This document shows, one piece after another, positions 8,116 through 16,385 of a stretch of DNA of 56,003 nucleotides. The DNA is taken from NCBI RefSeq assembly GCF_900101705.1, contig NZ_FNAC01000033.1, positions 1 through 56,003 on the forward strand, read 5' to 3'. This DNA comes from Algoriphagus faecimaris. Its GTDB lineage: Bacteria; Bacteroidota; Bacteroidia; Cytophagales; Cyclobacteriaceae. The first letter of the stretch is position 1. The number at the start of each line of letters is the position of its first letter. The position numbers were made by a program, and so were the translations under genes. The notes under the pieces are model-generated. The model worked only from the letters and a program-made list of their open reading frames with translations, had not been told where the DNA came from and ran no database searches.

Positions 8116-8412
8116 AGCCACCAATACACGAATAAGATTTGGTTTAATGGAAGGAAAAGCCTCAGAGAGGCGCCCTTATTGTAGAACAATTTAGCATAAC
8201 AAGGAAGAGAGTTTCTGAAAAGCGATTTGAGTGGATGAGTTTTAAAAGCTAGCCACGAATAAATTTAAAGCAGATTGGAACAATCAACTCTCTCAAATTT
8301 TTCCCGCAGAAAGACGCAGAAAAAGGAGCAGATGATCGCAGATTTTTAGTGTACCAAATAAAGAGTGGTAAAATGCTTCAAAAATAAATTAGTGCATTTT
8401 GGCTTAAAATTC
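8116..8412. repeat. 200-bp repeat unit, copy 2 (enlarged)
   Basis: Begins like the other copies and keeps gcctcagagaggc, but the second half diverges and carries about 100 extra bases before returning to the 'ttggcttaaaattcagccac' boundary. It starts about 40 bases after the parE stop. Confidence 0.65.
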
Positions 8413-8614
8413 AGCCACTAATACACGAATAAGATTTGGTTTAATGGAAGAAATAGCCTCATAGAGGCGCCCTTATTGTAGAATAATTGAGAATAAAGGG
8501 GGAGAGAGCTTCGGAGAAGCGATTTGATATAGTTCTTTAAAAAAGCCGCGAATTCACGAATAAGGTTTGGAGAAAAGAATTTCAAAAAATTCGTGCATTC
8601 GTGGCTTAAAATTT
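8413..8614. repeat. 202-bp tandem repeat unit, copy 3
   Basis: Directly abuts copy 4 in the same orientation. The two copies agree over almost their whole length, including 'gaataattgagaataaaggg' and 'gcttcggagaagcgatttga', with a few substitutions. Period 202 bp, measured between successive 'agccac' boundaries at 8413 and 8615. Confidence 0.85.
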
Positions 8615-8631
8615 AGCCACGAATTCACGAA
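8590..8631. repeat. Inverted repeat at the junction of repeat copies
   Basis: The last bases of one unit (8590-8606, ttcgtgcattcgtggct) and the first of the next (8615-8631) are reverse complements in 16 of 17 positions around an 8-base AT-rich loop. The same junction occurs at about 8800-8834 and, weaker, near 7360-7391. Each unit junction could therefore form a strong hairpin. Confidence 0.8.
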
Positions 8632-8817
8632 TAAGAATTTGGTTTGATGGGAGGAATAGCCTCATAGAGGCGCTCTTATTGTAGAATAATTGAGAATAAA
8701 GGGGGAGAGAGCTTCGGAGAAGCGATTTGATATAGGTATTAATAGAAGCCAAGAATTCACGAATAAGGTTTGGAGAAAAGAATTTCAAAAAAATAATGCA
8801 TTCGTGGCTTAAAATTC
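8615..8817. repeat. 203-bp tandem repeat unit, copy 4
   Basis: Second member of the tandem pair, same orientation as copy 3 and nearly identical to it. It ends at the 'agccac' boundary at 8818, after which only about 24 bases of a further unit remain before sequence leading to fmt. Confidence 0.85.
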
Positions 8818-8910
8818 AGCCACGAATTCGCGAATGAGAATCAGCTTAAAGCTCCTAATTTAACTTAGAAAAGGACGATCATTCCTGCTCTAATGAACAG
8901 ATTTGTGTTC

Positions 8911-9855
8911 CTAGGAGATCTGATACCCTCGCAGAAAATCCTCAGCTTTCATCCGCTTTTTACCCTCTAGCTGTAATTCCAAGATTTCAAGAGGCGTGGT
9001 TCCCGTTCCTATCAGAAAGGATTTCTTCTCATCCGACCAAAATTCCCCAGGCTCCAATTTTTTCTTCTCATCTGAAATTTTGGTCTTATAAAATTTCCAA
9101 ACTTTACCATCAATTTCTGCCCAAGCAGCAGGATAGGGGGAAAGCCCACGTACTAAATTATGAATAGACTCGGCTGTCTGATTCCAGTCAATTTTGCCCG
9201 TTTCCTTGAAGATTTTTGGGGCATGATGACGCGCTCTGCTTTCATCTTGAGGTAAGGGCTTGACTTCATCTTTGGCTATGGCTTCCACCGTACTAAGGAC
9301 TAATTCAGAACCGATATTCATCAGTTTCTCGTAGACCGAACCCAAATCATCCTCGGGGAGGATTGGTACTTTCTCCTGAAAAATAATACTCCCGGTATCG
9401 ATTTCATGCTTGAGAAAAAAGGTGGTGACACCCGTTTCGGTCTCCCCATTGATGATGGCCCAATTGATCGGGGCAGCTCCTCGATAATCGGGAAGCAGGG
9501 AGGCATGAAGATTAAATGTGCCCAATGGAGGCATGTTCCAAACGGATTCTGGAAGCATCCGAAAAGCGACCACAATCTGAAGATCAGCTTTCAGCGCTTT
9601 TAATTCCTCTTGAAATTCAGGATTTTTAAGGTTGGTTGGTTGCAAGATGTGAAGTCCAAGCTTTTGGGCAGCTTGCTTGACGGGGGAACCCACCAATTTT
9701 TGCCCTCTCCCTTGGGGCTTGTCCGGGGCAGTGATCACTCCGACAATATTCCACCCGGACTCGACCAGCTTTTCCAATGCGGGCACAGCAAATTCGGGCG
9801 TGCCCATGTATATAATTCGTAATTCTTCTTTTGACTTCACTGCTGTATTTATCAT
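8911..9855 (-). CDS. fmt: Methionyl-tRNA formyltransferase
   Basis: Formylates initiator Met-tRNA using 10-formyl-tetrahydrofolate, needed for normal translation start. The N-terminal formyl-transferase domain shows the early motif IIYMGTPEFAVPALEKL and the catalytic region FNLHASLLPDYRGAAPINWAIINGE with the family's N-x-H and D residues; the C-terminal tRNA-binding domain covers about 210-310. Length 314 residues is normal. The ATG at 9853-9855 gives a short N-terminal extension of about 11 residues before the conserved strand, so a later start is possible. It stands alone between the repeat tract and NamZ. Confidence 0.94.
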   Translation of the reverse strand: MINTAVKSKEELRIIYMGTPEFAVPALEKLVESGWNIVGVITAPDKPQGRGQKLVGSPVKQAAQKLGLHILQPTNLKNPEFQEELKALKADLQIVVAFRMLPESVWNMPPLGTFNLHASLLPDYRGAAPINWAIINGETETGVTTFFLKHEIDTGSIIFQEKVPILPEDDLGSVYEKLMNIGSELVLSTVEAIAKDEVKPLPQDESRARHHAPKIFKETGKIDWNQTAESIHNLVRGLSPYPAAWAEIDGKVWKFYKTKISDEKKKLEPGEFWSDEKKSFLIGTGTTPLEILELQLEGKKRMKAEDFLRGYQIS

Positions 9856-9956
9856 TCGTTATTCAGCGCTTTTTTATTTACTCTAGATTTAGCAAAAAAC
9901 AAAAGCTTCAATGTTTAAACTGCTCTATTTCTGTCTTCAGTCTTCCTTCTCCTCTC

Positions 9957-11138
9957 TTATTCGTAAATCAAATACTTCTCCCGCTTCTGCATGTAGGCTT
10001 TCAAACCTGCTTTCCAACTTTCCCTTATTTCTGACTCACTTTTTCCAGCTAAAATCTGTTTTTTGAGTTCATCTGTTCCGGCTAAGGTATTGAAGAAATT
10101 ATTGAAAAATTTCTCTTTCATCCCTGATTTCTCATACGCGTCCAGCAAATACTTGAGCGTAAATTGATGATCAAGTGATTCATCCCGTAAGTCCACACCA
10201 TAGCAGCGTTTATCTTGATGGGGTGGGGTTTTGGACATGCCATCTATACTTACAGGAGTAAAGGTAAAATTCCCGAATTTAGGATCTGGATAGCCATACA
10301 TCTGAAAAGGATCGTAAGTACCTCTACCTAATGACATCACCGTTCCTTCAAAAAAGCAGGTGCTTGGATACAATTTGATAGCCAAATCACTGGGTAAATT
10401 TGGGGAAGGTTTTACAGGAAGGTTATAAGCTTGATCCCGCTGCCAATTGGCAACAGGGATGACTTCTAAATCGGCAGATATCCCTCCTTTGAGCCATTTT
10501 TCTGCATTGATCATTTGGGCGAGTTCTCCCACAGTCAACCCATGTACTACAGGGATGGGATGCATGCCCACAAAGGATTCGTAGCCCGCCTTGAGCATGG
10601 GGCCATCCACGAAGCTGCCATTGGGATTTGGGCGATCAAAAATGATCACTTTTTTACCTTGTTCTGCACAGGCCTCCATCACGTAGTGCATAGTGCTGAT
10701 ATAAGTGAAAAACCGTATTCCTACGTCCTGTAAATCAAAAATAACTACATCCAAGTCTTTGATCTGATCTGCGGAAGGTTTTTTGTTATTGCCGTAAAGT
10801 GAAATGATGGGAAGTCCTGTTTTTTGGTCTATGCTGTTATCCACTTTCTCTCCGGCATCGGCGGTACCTCGAAATCCATGCTCGGGTACAAATACTTTTT
10901 TGATCTCAACTCCCTTTTCCAACAAAAAATCCACCACATGTTTTTTGTCAGATTGGGGGAGAATGGAGGTTTGATTACCTACTAGCCCCACTTTTTTACC
11001 TTGAAGCAAAGGCAGATACAGCTCGCTTCGCTCAGCCCCGGTCAGGGGAGTTGGCTGAGCATGAATGGAAAACATCACCACGAGAAATAAAACCCCTGTC
11101 AAAAAGTGGGAAAGAACTGTATTTTTCATATGCTTCAT
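9957..11138 (-). CDS. namZ: NamZ-type exo-beta-N-acetylmuramidase (DUF1343)
   Basis: A 393-residue secreted protein of the DUF1343 family, whose studied members (NamZ, GH171) remove N-acetylmuramic acid from the ends of peptidoglycan fragments. It starts with a signal peptide (residues 1-28, likely cut after SIHA). Family landmarks are visible: VGLVGNQTSILP, VFVPEHGFRG, DLQDVGIRFFTYISTMHYVMEAC, DRPNPNG, and SLGRGTYDPFQMYGYP. The expected role is cell-wall turnover in the periplasm. A second ATG three codons in (11129) is an equally good start. It diverges from the permease gene with only 39 bases between the two starts. Confidence 0.9.
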   Translation of the reverse strand: MKHMKNTVLSHFLTGVLFLVVMFSIHAQPTPLTGAERSELYLPLLQGKKVGLVGNQTSILPQSDKKHVVDFLLEKGVEIKKVFVPEHGFRGTADAGEKVDNSIDQKTGLPIISLYGNNKKPSADQIKDLDVVIFDLQDVGIRFFTYISTMHYVMEACAEQGKKVIIFDRPNPNGSFVDGPMLKAGYESFVGMHPIPVVHGLTVGELAQMINAEKWLKGGISADLEVIPVANWQRDQAYNLPVKPSPNLPSDLAIKLYPSTCFFEGTVMSLGRGTYDPFQMYGYPDPKFGNFTFTPVSIDGMSKTPPHQDKRCYGVDLRDESLDHQFTLKYLLDAYEKSGMKEKFFNNFFNTLAGTDELKKQILAGKSESEIRESWKAGLKAYMQKREKYLIYE

Positions 11139-11177
11139 AGTATTTTGCGCTGCGTTTAGACAAATTAAATCACTCTA

Positions 11178-12392
11178 TTGAACCTTTCCTATTTCATAGC
11201 CAAAAGAATCAGTTTTAAAGGTAGCGGGGGCTTTTCCAAAACCATCCACCAAATAGCAGTGGGGAGTTTGGCTTTGGGCTTGGCTGTCTCTATTCTTTCC
11301 TTTATGGTTTTGGGAGGTTTCCAAAAGACAGTTTCTGAGCGTGTTTATGGTTTTACTGGACACTATCAGGTTCAGCGCTTTAGCATGAGCAATGCCTTTG
11401 AAGAATTGCCTTTTTCTCTCAAATCAGAGTTCTCCGAAAAGAAATCCTCCTTAGCATTTATTGAAAAAACCCAATCCTTTGCGCATAAAGCAGCCTTAAT
11501 CAAGGGCGAGCAGGAGGTGGAAGGCGTTTTGATGAAAGGAGTGGGGCTGGATTTTGACACCTTGGCATTTAAGGAATACCTGGTGGAAGGAAGATTGATT
11601 CAAATTCCAGAATCAGGCACCTCCAATGAATTGATGCTAAGCCGCTTCATTGCTAATCGGCTTCGGTTGAAAGTGGGCGATCGAATCATCCTGTATTTCG
11701 TACAAGATCCTCCTCGGTACCGACGTGTGGAAGTTGTGGGAATCTATGAGACATTTTTGGAGAATTTTGATCAAAAAATAGTAATCGGCGAACTCCAAAC
11801 CATTCGAAATCTGAATGGCTGGAAGTCAGATGAGGTAGGGGGAATAGAAGTTTTTGTGAATCAGGATCCGAGCGAAGAATTGAGCTACAGGATGGAGGAA
11901 ATCCTAGACCTTGATCTTAAACTGATCAATTCGCAAGACAAATATTTGGAAATATTTGATTGGCTAAAGCTCCTGGATACCAATGTGTATGTGTTTATCA
12001 GTTTAATTGGTTTCGTAGCCATTTTCAACATGGGAGCCATCCTGTTTATCCTGATTATGGAGCGTACGCAGATGATTGGATTGCTTAAAGCCTTGGGCGC
12101 AAAGAATGCTCAAATCCGTCGGATTTTCTTCTGGAATGGCATGCGGATTTTAGGTCGGGGCTTGCTGATCGGAAATGCCATAGGACTTGGCTTTGGCTTT
12201 TTGCAGTATTACTTTCGATTGATTCCTTTGGACACTCAAAGCTACTACATGAGCTATGTTCCGATTGATTGGAATTGGCCGGTATTTTTACTGATCAACA
12301 TGGGTATCACCGTATTGACGGCACTTGTGCTTTGGATTCCTGTGGTGGTTATTTCAAGGGTGAATCCCATTCAATCGATTCGCTTTGATTAA
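11178..12392 (+). CDS. LolC/E-like ABC transporter permease (FtsX family)
   Basis: A 404-residue membrane protein with the four-helix layout of LolC/LolE/FtsX: a first membrane segment at about 23-47 (IAVGSLALGLAVSILSFMVLGG), a large periplasmic domain, then three segments at about 270-295, 318-345 and 370-395. In this family it acts with a separate ATPase to move lipoproteins or related substrates out of the inner membrane; no ATPase gene is adjacent. The start is TTG, chosen because NLSYFIAKRISF is the normal beginning of these proteins. The final 44 bases overlap the end of the glycosyltransferase gene on the other strand. Confidence 0.87.
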   Translation: MNLSYFIAKRISFKGSGGFSKTIHQIAVGSLALGLAVSILSFMVLGGFQKTVSERVYGFTGHYQVQRFSMSNAFEELPFSLKSEFSEKKSSLAFIEKTQSFAHKAALIKGEQEVEGVLMKGVGLDFDTLAFKEYLVEGRLIQIPESGTSNELMLSRFIANRLRLKVGDRIILYFVQDPPRYRRVEVVGIYETFLENFDQKIVIGELQTIRNLNGWKSDEVGGIEVFVNQDPSEELSYRMEEILDLDLKLINSQDKYLEIFDWLKLLDTNVYVFISLIGFVAIFNMGAILFILIMERTQMIGLLKALGAKNAQIRRIFFWNGMRILGRGLLIGNAIGLGFGFLQYYFRLIPLDTQSYYMSYVPIDWNWPVFLLINMGITVLTALVLWIPVVVISRVNPIQSIRFD

Positions 12393-13122
12393 GCTTATAG
12401 GGTGAAAAAATACTTTTAATTTTCATCCAGATTACCCCTAATACGGCTTCTTTGAAGATTCCTTTGCTCATTTTCGAAGTGCCTTTAGTTCGGTCTGTAA
12501 AAATGATCGGTACTTCGGTGATCTTAAAGCCCAATTTCCAAGCGGTAAACTTCATCTCGATCTGAAATGCATAGCCGATAAAGCGAATATTATCCAAGAC
12601 TATTCCTTCCAAGACCGATCGGTGATAGCATTTAAATCCTGCAGTGGAATCTTTGATCGGTAGTCCTGTGATGAATTTGACATATACAGAGGCAAAATAC
12701 GACATCAAAACGCGACCGATCGGCCAATTAACTACATTGACACCGGTGATGTAGCGTGAGCCAATAGCCAAATCAAATCCTTCATGAGCACAGGCTTGAT
12801 AAAGTCGGATAAGGTCTTTGGGATCATGAGAAAAATCCGCATCCATTTCAAAAATGTAATCAAAGCCTTTGCTCAAAGCCCATTTAAAACCCGAAATATA
12901 GGCTGTCCCCAGGCCTAATTTCCCTTTTCGCTCCAAAAGATGTAATCTATCGCTAAATTGGTTTTGATGGTCCCGAACAAGTACAGCGGTGCCATCAGGG
13001 GAAGCATCATCGATAATTAACAGTTCAAAATTCCCCTCCAAAGCCATCACAGCCTGAATCATATCGGCAATGTTTTCACATTCGTTATAGGTGGGGATGA
13101 TGACGAGTTTGCGATGCTTCAT
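12349..13122 (-). CDS. Polyprenol-phosphate mannosyltransferase-like GT2
   Basis: A 257-residue family-2 glycosyltransferase of the dolichol/polyprenol monophosphomannose synthase type, which loads a sugar from a nucleotide donor onto a lipid phosphate at the membrane. The nucleotide-binding start KLVIIPTYNECENI, the acidic pair DDASPDGT, and the DADFSHDP motif are present, with IGSRYITGVNVVNWPIGR and FKCYHRSVL after them. I prefer the ATG at 13120-13122 over one six codons upstream, because the fold starts just after it. No C-terminal membrane domain is present. Convergent with the permease gene, with a 44-base coding overlap. Confidence 0.88.
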   Translation of the reverse strand: MKHRKLVIIPTYNECENIADMIQAVMALEGNFELLIIDDASPDGTAVLVRDHQNQFSDRLHLLERKGKLGLGTAYISGFKWALSKGFDYIFEMDADFSHDPKDLIRLYQACAHEGFDLAIGSRYITGVNVVNWPIGRVLMSYFASVYVKFITGLPIKDSTAGFKCYHRSVLEGIVLDNIRFIGYAFQIEMKFTAWKLGFKITEVPIIFTDRTKGTSKMSKGIFKEAVLGVIWMKIKSIFSPYKLNQSESIEWDSPLK

Positions 13123-13176
13123 ATTCTTTCTAAAGTCCAAAAGTAATCTTTAGCAGGAGTTTTTGAAGAATGGTGC

Positions 13177-13205
13177 TTGCTAATTTTACTTAAAAGCTAC
13201 ATTTG
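13177..13205 (+). promoter_or_regulatory. Bacteroidota-type promoter for the ATP-grasp gene
   Basis: TTG at 13177-13179, an 18-base spacer, and TACATTTG at 13198-13205 match the phylum's -33 TTG / -7 TAnnTTTG pattern. The inferred transcript would begin only about 10-13 bases before the ATG at 13222. Confidence 0.6.
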
Positions 13206-13221
13206 CAGCAAAATCACCCCT

Positions 13222-14100
13222 ATGGAAACAAAGATTGCAATAGTTAGCTATTTTTCAACAGGTGCTTACGATGCCAACACTGTCGATGAAAACGAAATTC
13301 TCTCTGGCATACTTACTGACCTTGGATTTTCCAATGAAATCGTCGCCTGGTCCGACCCCCAAGTTGATTGGTCTTCCTATTCTACCTTGCTGATCAAGTC
13401 GGTTTGGGATTATTTTGATTATTATCCTGAGTTTTTGACCTGGATGGATAAAATCAATGAGTTGGGGATTCCCGTGCTCAATGATTTGGATACCATTCGA
13501 TGGAATAGCTCCAAGTCGTATTTGCTGGAAATAGAAGAAAAAGGCTTCCCTGTGATCGCTGGAAAACTCCTAGAAAAAGGTTCAATTCCCAAGCTAGAGG
13601 AAATAAAAGAGCATTTTGACCAAGAAGTTTTGGTAGCCAAGCCCCTAGTGAGTGGGGGAGCAAAGAATACCTTTAAAATTCCGGTCAATGAATGGGAGGA
13701 TTATGCTCCAAAGCTTCAAAAATTACTGGAGGGAGAGGCCTTTTTGCTGCAGCCTTTCATTCCCGAAGTGGCTAGTGTAGGGGAGTATTCTCTGATTTTC
13801 TTTAATGGGATTTTCTCTCATGCTGTTTTGAAAACTCCTGCCAAAAAAGATTTTAGAGTTCAGCATTATTTCGGAGGAACGATAAGTGTGATCGAGCCAA
13901 CAGCGCATTTACTTGAAACAGCTAAAAGTTTCATACGAGAGTTTGCTTCTAATTCGCTCTATGCCCGAGTCGACGGTGTGTTGGTCGATGGGAAATTTTA
14001 TTTGATGGAGTTGGAACTGATCGAGCCCTATCTCTTTCTCGACCGTACTGCAGAAGCTATTCCCAACTATATCAAGGCACTCAGCGATCGCTTATTGTAA
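13222..14100 (+). CDS. ATP-grasp family protein
   Basis: A 292-residue protein similar to RimK/glutathione-synthetase-type ATP-grasp ligases, which join a carboxylate to an amine or thiol using ATP. Visible parts are the N-terminal alpha/beta region with KSVWDYFDYYPEF, the central lysine-containing strand VLVAKPLVSGGAKNTFKI, FLLQPFIPEVASVGEYSLIFFNG, and the metal-binding end YARVDGVLVDGKFYLMELELIEPYLFL. The substrate cannot be told. I start at ATG 13222, just after a good promoter; an in-frame ATG at 13177 would sit on the promoter. Single gene, plus strand. Confidence 0.8.
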   Translation: METKIAIVSYFSTGAYDANTVDENEILSGILTDLGFSNEIVAWSDPQVDWSSYSTLLIKSVWDYFDYYPEFLTWMDKINELGIPVLNDLDTIRWNSSKSYLLEIEEKGFPVIAGKLLEKGSIPKLEEIKEHFDQEVLVAKPLVSGGAKNTFKIPVNEWEDYAPKLQKLLEGEAFLLQPFIPEVASVGEYSLIFFNGIFSHAVLKTPAKKDFRVQHYFGGTISVIEPTAHLLETAKSFIREFASNSLYARVDGVLVDGKFYLMELELIEPYLFLDRTAEAIPNYIKALSDRLL

Positions 14101-14102
14101 AT

Positions 14103-14900
14103 TTAGCTACATAGGTCCAAGTGACTCTGAGCATAATCCGAACCTTTACTCGCTGCTTCTTGGATAAACAGACAGCCTTGGGAGTTTCCCATTTGGGTCA
14201 TGCAAATGCCTTTTTTGGCTAAAGCTTCCACATGCTTGGGATTTTGCTTCAGTACCGCTTCAAAATCCTCTAAAGCCCAATGAGGATAGCCTGCTCGCAT
14301 TAAGGCAAAGCCTCTGTTGTATCTCCCGATCATGTTGTCAGGCTCGTACTTCACATAGGTATTAAATGAAGCCGCGCAGCCGAGGACATCGCCCAAATAG
14401 GCCCGGGCCATTCCTTGATAATAGTGCAGTTTGGGCTCTTTGTCATTGATTTCTTTGGCTTTTTGGAAAAACTCATCAGCCTGTCTGTAACTCTCGGTCA
14501 TTAAGAGAGCCTTGCCTAAATGATAGAGAATCTGATAATCTTTAGGGTCTTTTTTGGCGGCATTGAGGAGGGCTAGTTCTGCTTCCTTGTAGCGTTTTTC
14601 CTGATAATAGATCTTACCAATTCCTGCAAAAGCTTGTGCATAGTTGGGGTCGAGGTCAATGATCCGTTCATAATCCTTTATGGCTTCAGGGATACGGCCA
14701 AGTTCTTCATAGGACCTTGCTCTGAGGTGCAGGGCTTTTAGGTCTGTGACTTGAAAAAAGAGGTATTGATTAAGCTCGGAGATGACTTCTTCGTATTCCT
14801 GATTGTAAAAAAGACGCTCGGCATTTTGTAAGGTAGATTGGCAGGAAGAAAATAAAACGGCGAGCAGTAAAATAGTTGGTGTATGAGTTTTTCGTAGCAT
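14103..14900 (-). CDS. TPR-repeat lipoprotein
   Basis: A 265-residue lipoprotein. The N-terminus has a signal with the lipobox LFSSC (cysteine at residue 20). The rest is made of tandem tetratricopeptide repeats of 34 residues, roughly six, with typical W/L-G-Y-A-P spacing such as 'YAQAFAGIGKIYYQEKRYKEAELALLNAAKKDP' in outline. TPR lipoproteins act as scaffolds in envelope assembly, but no partner is indicated. It follows hisB on the same strand after a strong terminator and is convergent, almost touching, with the ATP-grasp gene. Confidence 0.85.
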   Translation of the reverse strand: MLRKTHTPTILLLAVLFSSCQSTLQNAERLFYNQEYEEVISELNQYLFFQVTDLKALHLRARSYEELGRIPEAIKDYERIIDLDPNYAQAFAGIGKIYYQEKRYKEAELALLNAAKKDPKDYQILYHLGKALLMTESYRQADEFFQKAKEINDKEPKLHYYQGMARAYLGDVLGCAASFNTYVKYEPDNMIGRYNRGFALMRAGYPHWALEDFEAVLKQNPKHVEALAKKGICMTQMGNSQGCLFIQEAASKGSDYAQSHLDLCS

Positions 14901-14920
14901 GGCTAAATAAACAAAAAAAT

Positions 14921-14960
14921 AAAGGGATAGAAAATTATTTTTAAAAAATTCTATCCCTTT
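14921..14960. terminator. Bidirectional-looking terminator after hisB
   Basis: Perfect 12-bp arms aaagggatagaa and ttctatcccttt with a 16-base AT-rich loop. T-runs follow on both strands. On the minus strand it lies about 15 bases after the hisB stop and ends the his operon. Confidence 0.85.
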
Positions 14961-14975
14961 TTTTACTTTTTTAAC

Positions 14976-16073
14976 TTAGAGAACTCCCTTAGTAGAAGGT
15001 AGTTGGTCAAGGTTTTTTGGATCACGCTGTACGGCCATTTTTATGGCTCTTGCTAGACCTTTGAAAACAGCTTCAATTTTATGATGCTCATTTTCCCCTT
15101 CTGCTTTGATATTCAGGTTACATTTTGACGTGTCTGAGAAGGATTTGAAGAAATGGAAAAACATTTCTGTTGGCATATCGCCTATTTTTTCCCGCTTAAA
15201 TTCAGCTTCCCATACTATCCAAGGTCTCCCTCCAAAGTCAATTGCTACCTGAGCCAAGACATCATCCATAGGCAAAAGAAATCCGTATCGATAGATTCCT
15301 TTTTTGCTGCCAAGGGCTTGCAGATAAGCCTCTCCAAGCGCTAATGCAGTATCCTCTATGGTGTGATGCTCATCTATGTGCAGATCGCCATTCACCTGAA
15401 TCTCCAAATCCGTCGAACCATGCTTTCCGAGTTGCTCCAGCATGTGATCAAAGAAATGCAAGCCCGTATTGATTTTACAGATGCCTTTTCCATCTAGGTT
15501 GAGCTTGATGAAAATGTCTGTTTCAGAGGTAGTTCTTTTGACTTCTGCTGTGCGCGAAGGGAATTTGAGAAATTGATAGATCTCATCCCAGTCCTTGGTC
15601 GAAAGTAATGCATCCCGCTGTGGTTCTCCAATGAAAATCGCTTGTGCACCAAGATTTTTGGCCAGTTGAATATCGGTCAAACGATCACCGATCACAAAGC
15701 TTCCCTCGAGATCGTATTCTTCAGAGAAGTATTCCTCCAAGAGCCCCGTTCCAGGCTTTCTTGTGGGTAAGTTCTCATGTTCAAAACTATTATCGATATG
15801 AATGGCCTGAAATTGAATATTTTCCTGTTCCAGGGTTTTTAGCATTTTGTACTGTGCAGGCCAAAAGTCTTTTTCGGGAAATGAATCCGTGCCCAATCCA
15901 TCCTGATTAGTGACCATTACGAGTACAAAATCGGTTTCTTCGGCGATTTTCCGAAGGTTGGAAATTGCCTTGGGCACAAATTCGAGCTTTTCCAAGCTAT
16001 CTACTTGATAATCCGTAGGTGGCTCTTTGATGATCGTGCCGTCTCGGTCTATGAATAAAACTTTCTTTTTCAT
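14976..16073 (-). CDS. hisB: Bifunctional histidinol-phosphatase / imidazoleglycerol-phosphate dehydratase
   Basis: Carries two steps of histidine synthesis in one 365-residue protein. The N-terminal HAD phosphatase (1-165) has the DRDGT motif with D9 and D11 and the Cys/His zinc-loop region around '[19 protein letters not shown]'. The C-terminal dehydratase (about 178-365) has the doubled HHxxE-type metal motifs in [27 protein letters not shown] and [17 protein letters not shown]. Last gene of the his operon here. It is separated from hisC by a 312-base spacer filled with the paired-palindrome repeat, unlike the tight packing of hisG-hisD-hisC. Confidence 0.95.
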   Translation of the reverse strand: MKKKVLFIDRDGTIIKEPPTDYQVDSLEKLEFVPKAISNLRKIAEETDFVLVMVTNQDGLGTDSFPEKDFWPAQYKMLKTLEQENIQFQAIHIDNSFEHENLPTRKPGTGLLEEYFSEEYDLEGSFVIGDRLTDIQLAKNLGAQAIFIGEPQRDALLSTKDWDEIYQFLKFPSRTAEVKRTTSETDIFIKLNLDGKGICKINTGLHFFDHMLEQLGKHGSTDLEIQVNGDLHIDEHHTIEDTALALGEAYLQALGSKKGIYRYGFLLPMDDVLAQVAIDFGGRPWIVWEAEFKREKIGDMPTEMFFHFFKSFSDTSKCNLNIKAEGENEHHKIEAVFKGLARAIKMAVQRDPKNLDQLPSTKGVL

Positions 16074-16385
16074 CTGATTATAATTTGTTTTTTAGAGGTC
16101 AGATGGAATCTCGCACATTTTCCCCGATCCATCGGGGCATGCCTCTGTGTGTCGTTTGCGTCGTGCTCGATTTCATGTGTCTATAATTGATTTTCAAAGG
16201 TCACTACCTGTCCCGAACTTGATTCGGGATAATCTTGCATACTTGATAGTTATCCCAGTGTGTGTCGCTTTTTGTCATGCTCGATTTCATTAACAATTTT
16301 TGATTTGCGAGCTTTTCAATTTCTAAGCTCCTATTTTTCGCTAATTCTTTGAAAATTTTGCAGCGAGTTTATCTAAGTCTAGCTA
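16074..16385. other. Repeat-filled spacer between hisC and hisB
   Basis: No gene is present. The spacer is almost wholly occupied by a minus-strand copy of the paired-palindrome repeat (about 16090-16320), with a short tail before the hisC stop. A his transcript running through would contain several stable hairpins upstream of hisB. I found no TAnnTTTG promoter for hisB. Confidence 0.7.
16090..16320 (-). repeat. Paired-palindrome dispersed repeat, copy A
   Basis: On the minus strand the order is: 'gaaatcgagcatgac..aaagcgacacaca', palindrome tcccgaa-cttga-ttcggga (16211-16229), 'tgacctttgaaaatcaatta', a second 'gaaatcgagcacgac..aaacgacacaca', palindrome ccccgat-gg-atcgggg (16122-16137), then 'gagattccat'. 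The same modules occur at 35515-35661 and 55801-56003. Two core modules are present here in tandem. Confidence 0.8.

Larger units (their letters stand above)
8077..8910. other. Gene-free repeat tract downstream of parDE
   Basis: No gene is supported. After about 40 bases the 200-bp repeat family resumes: copy 2 (8116-8412, about 297 bases because of an internal extra segment), copy 3 (8413-8614), copy 4 (8615-8817) and the first 24 bases of another unit. The last 70 bases before fmt contain no clear terminator. The internal extra segment of copy 2 (about 8250-8400) carries the phrase 'ccgcagaaagacgcagaaa' and looks unrelated to the other copies. Confidence 0.65.

Noticed and set aside
6911..8841. 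CRISPR array
   Set aside because: Units are about 200 bp, directly abutting or irregular, with no short repeats and unique spacers, and no cas genes are near.
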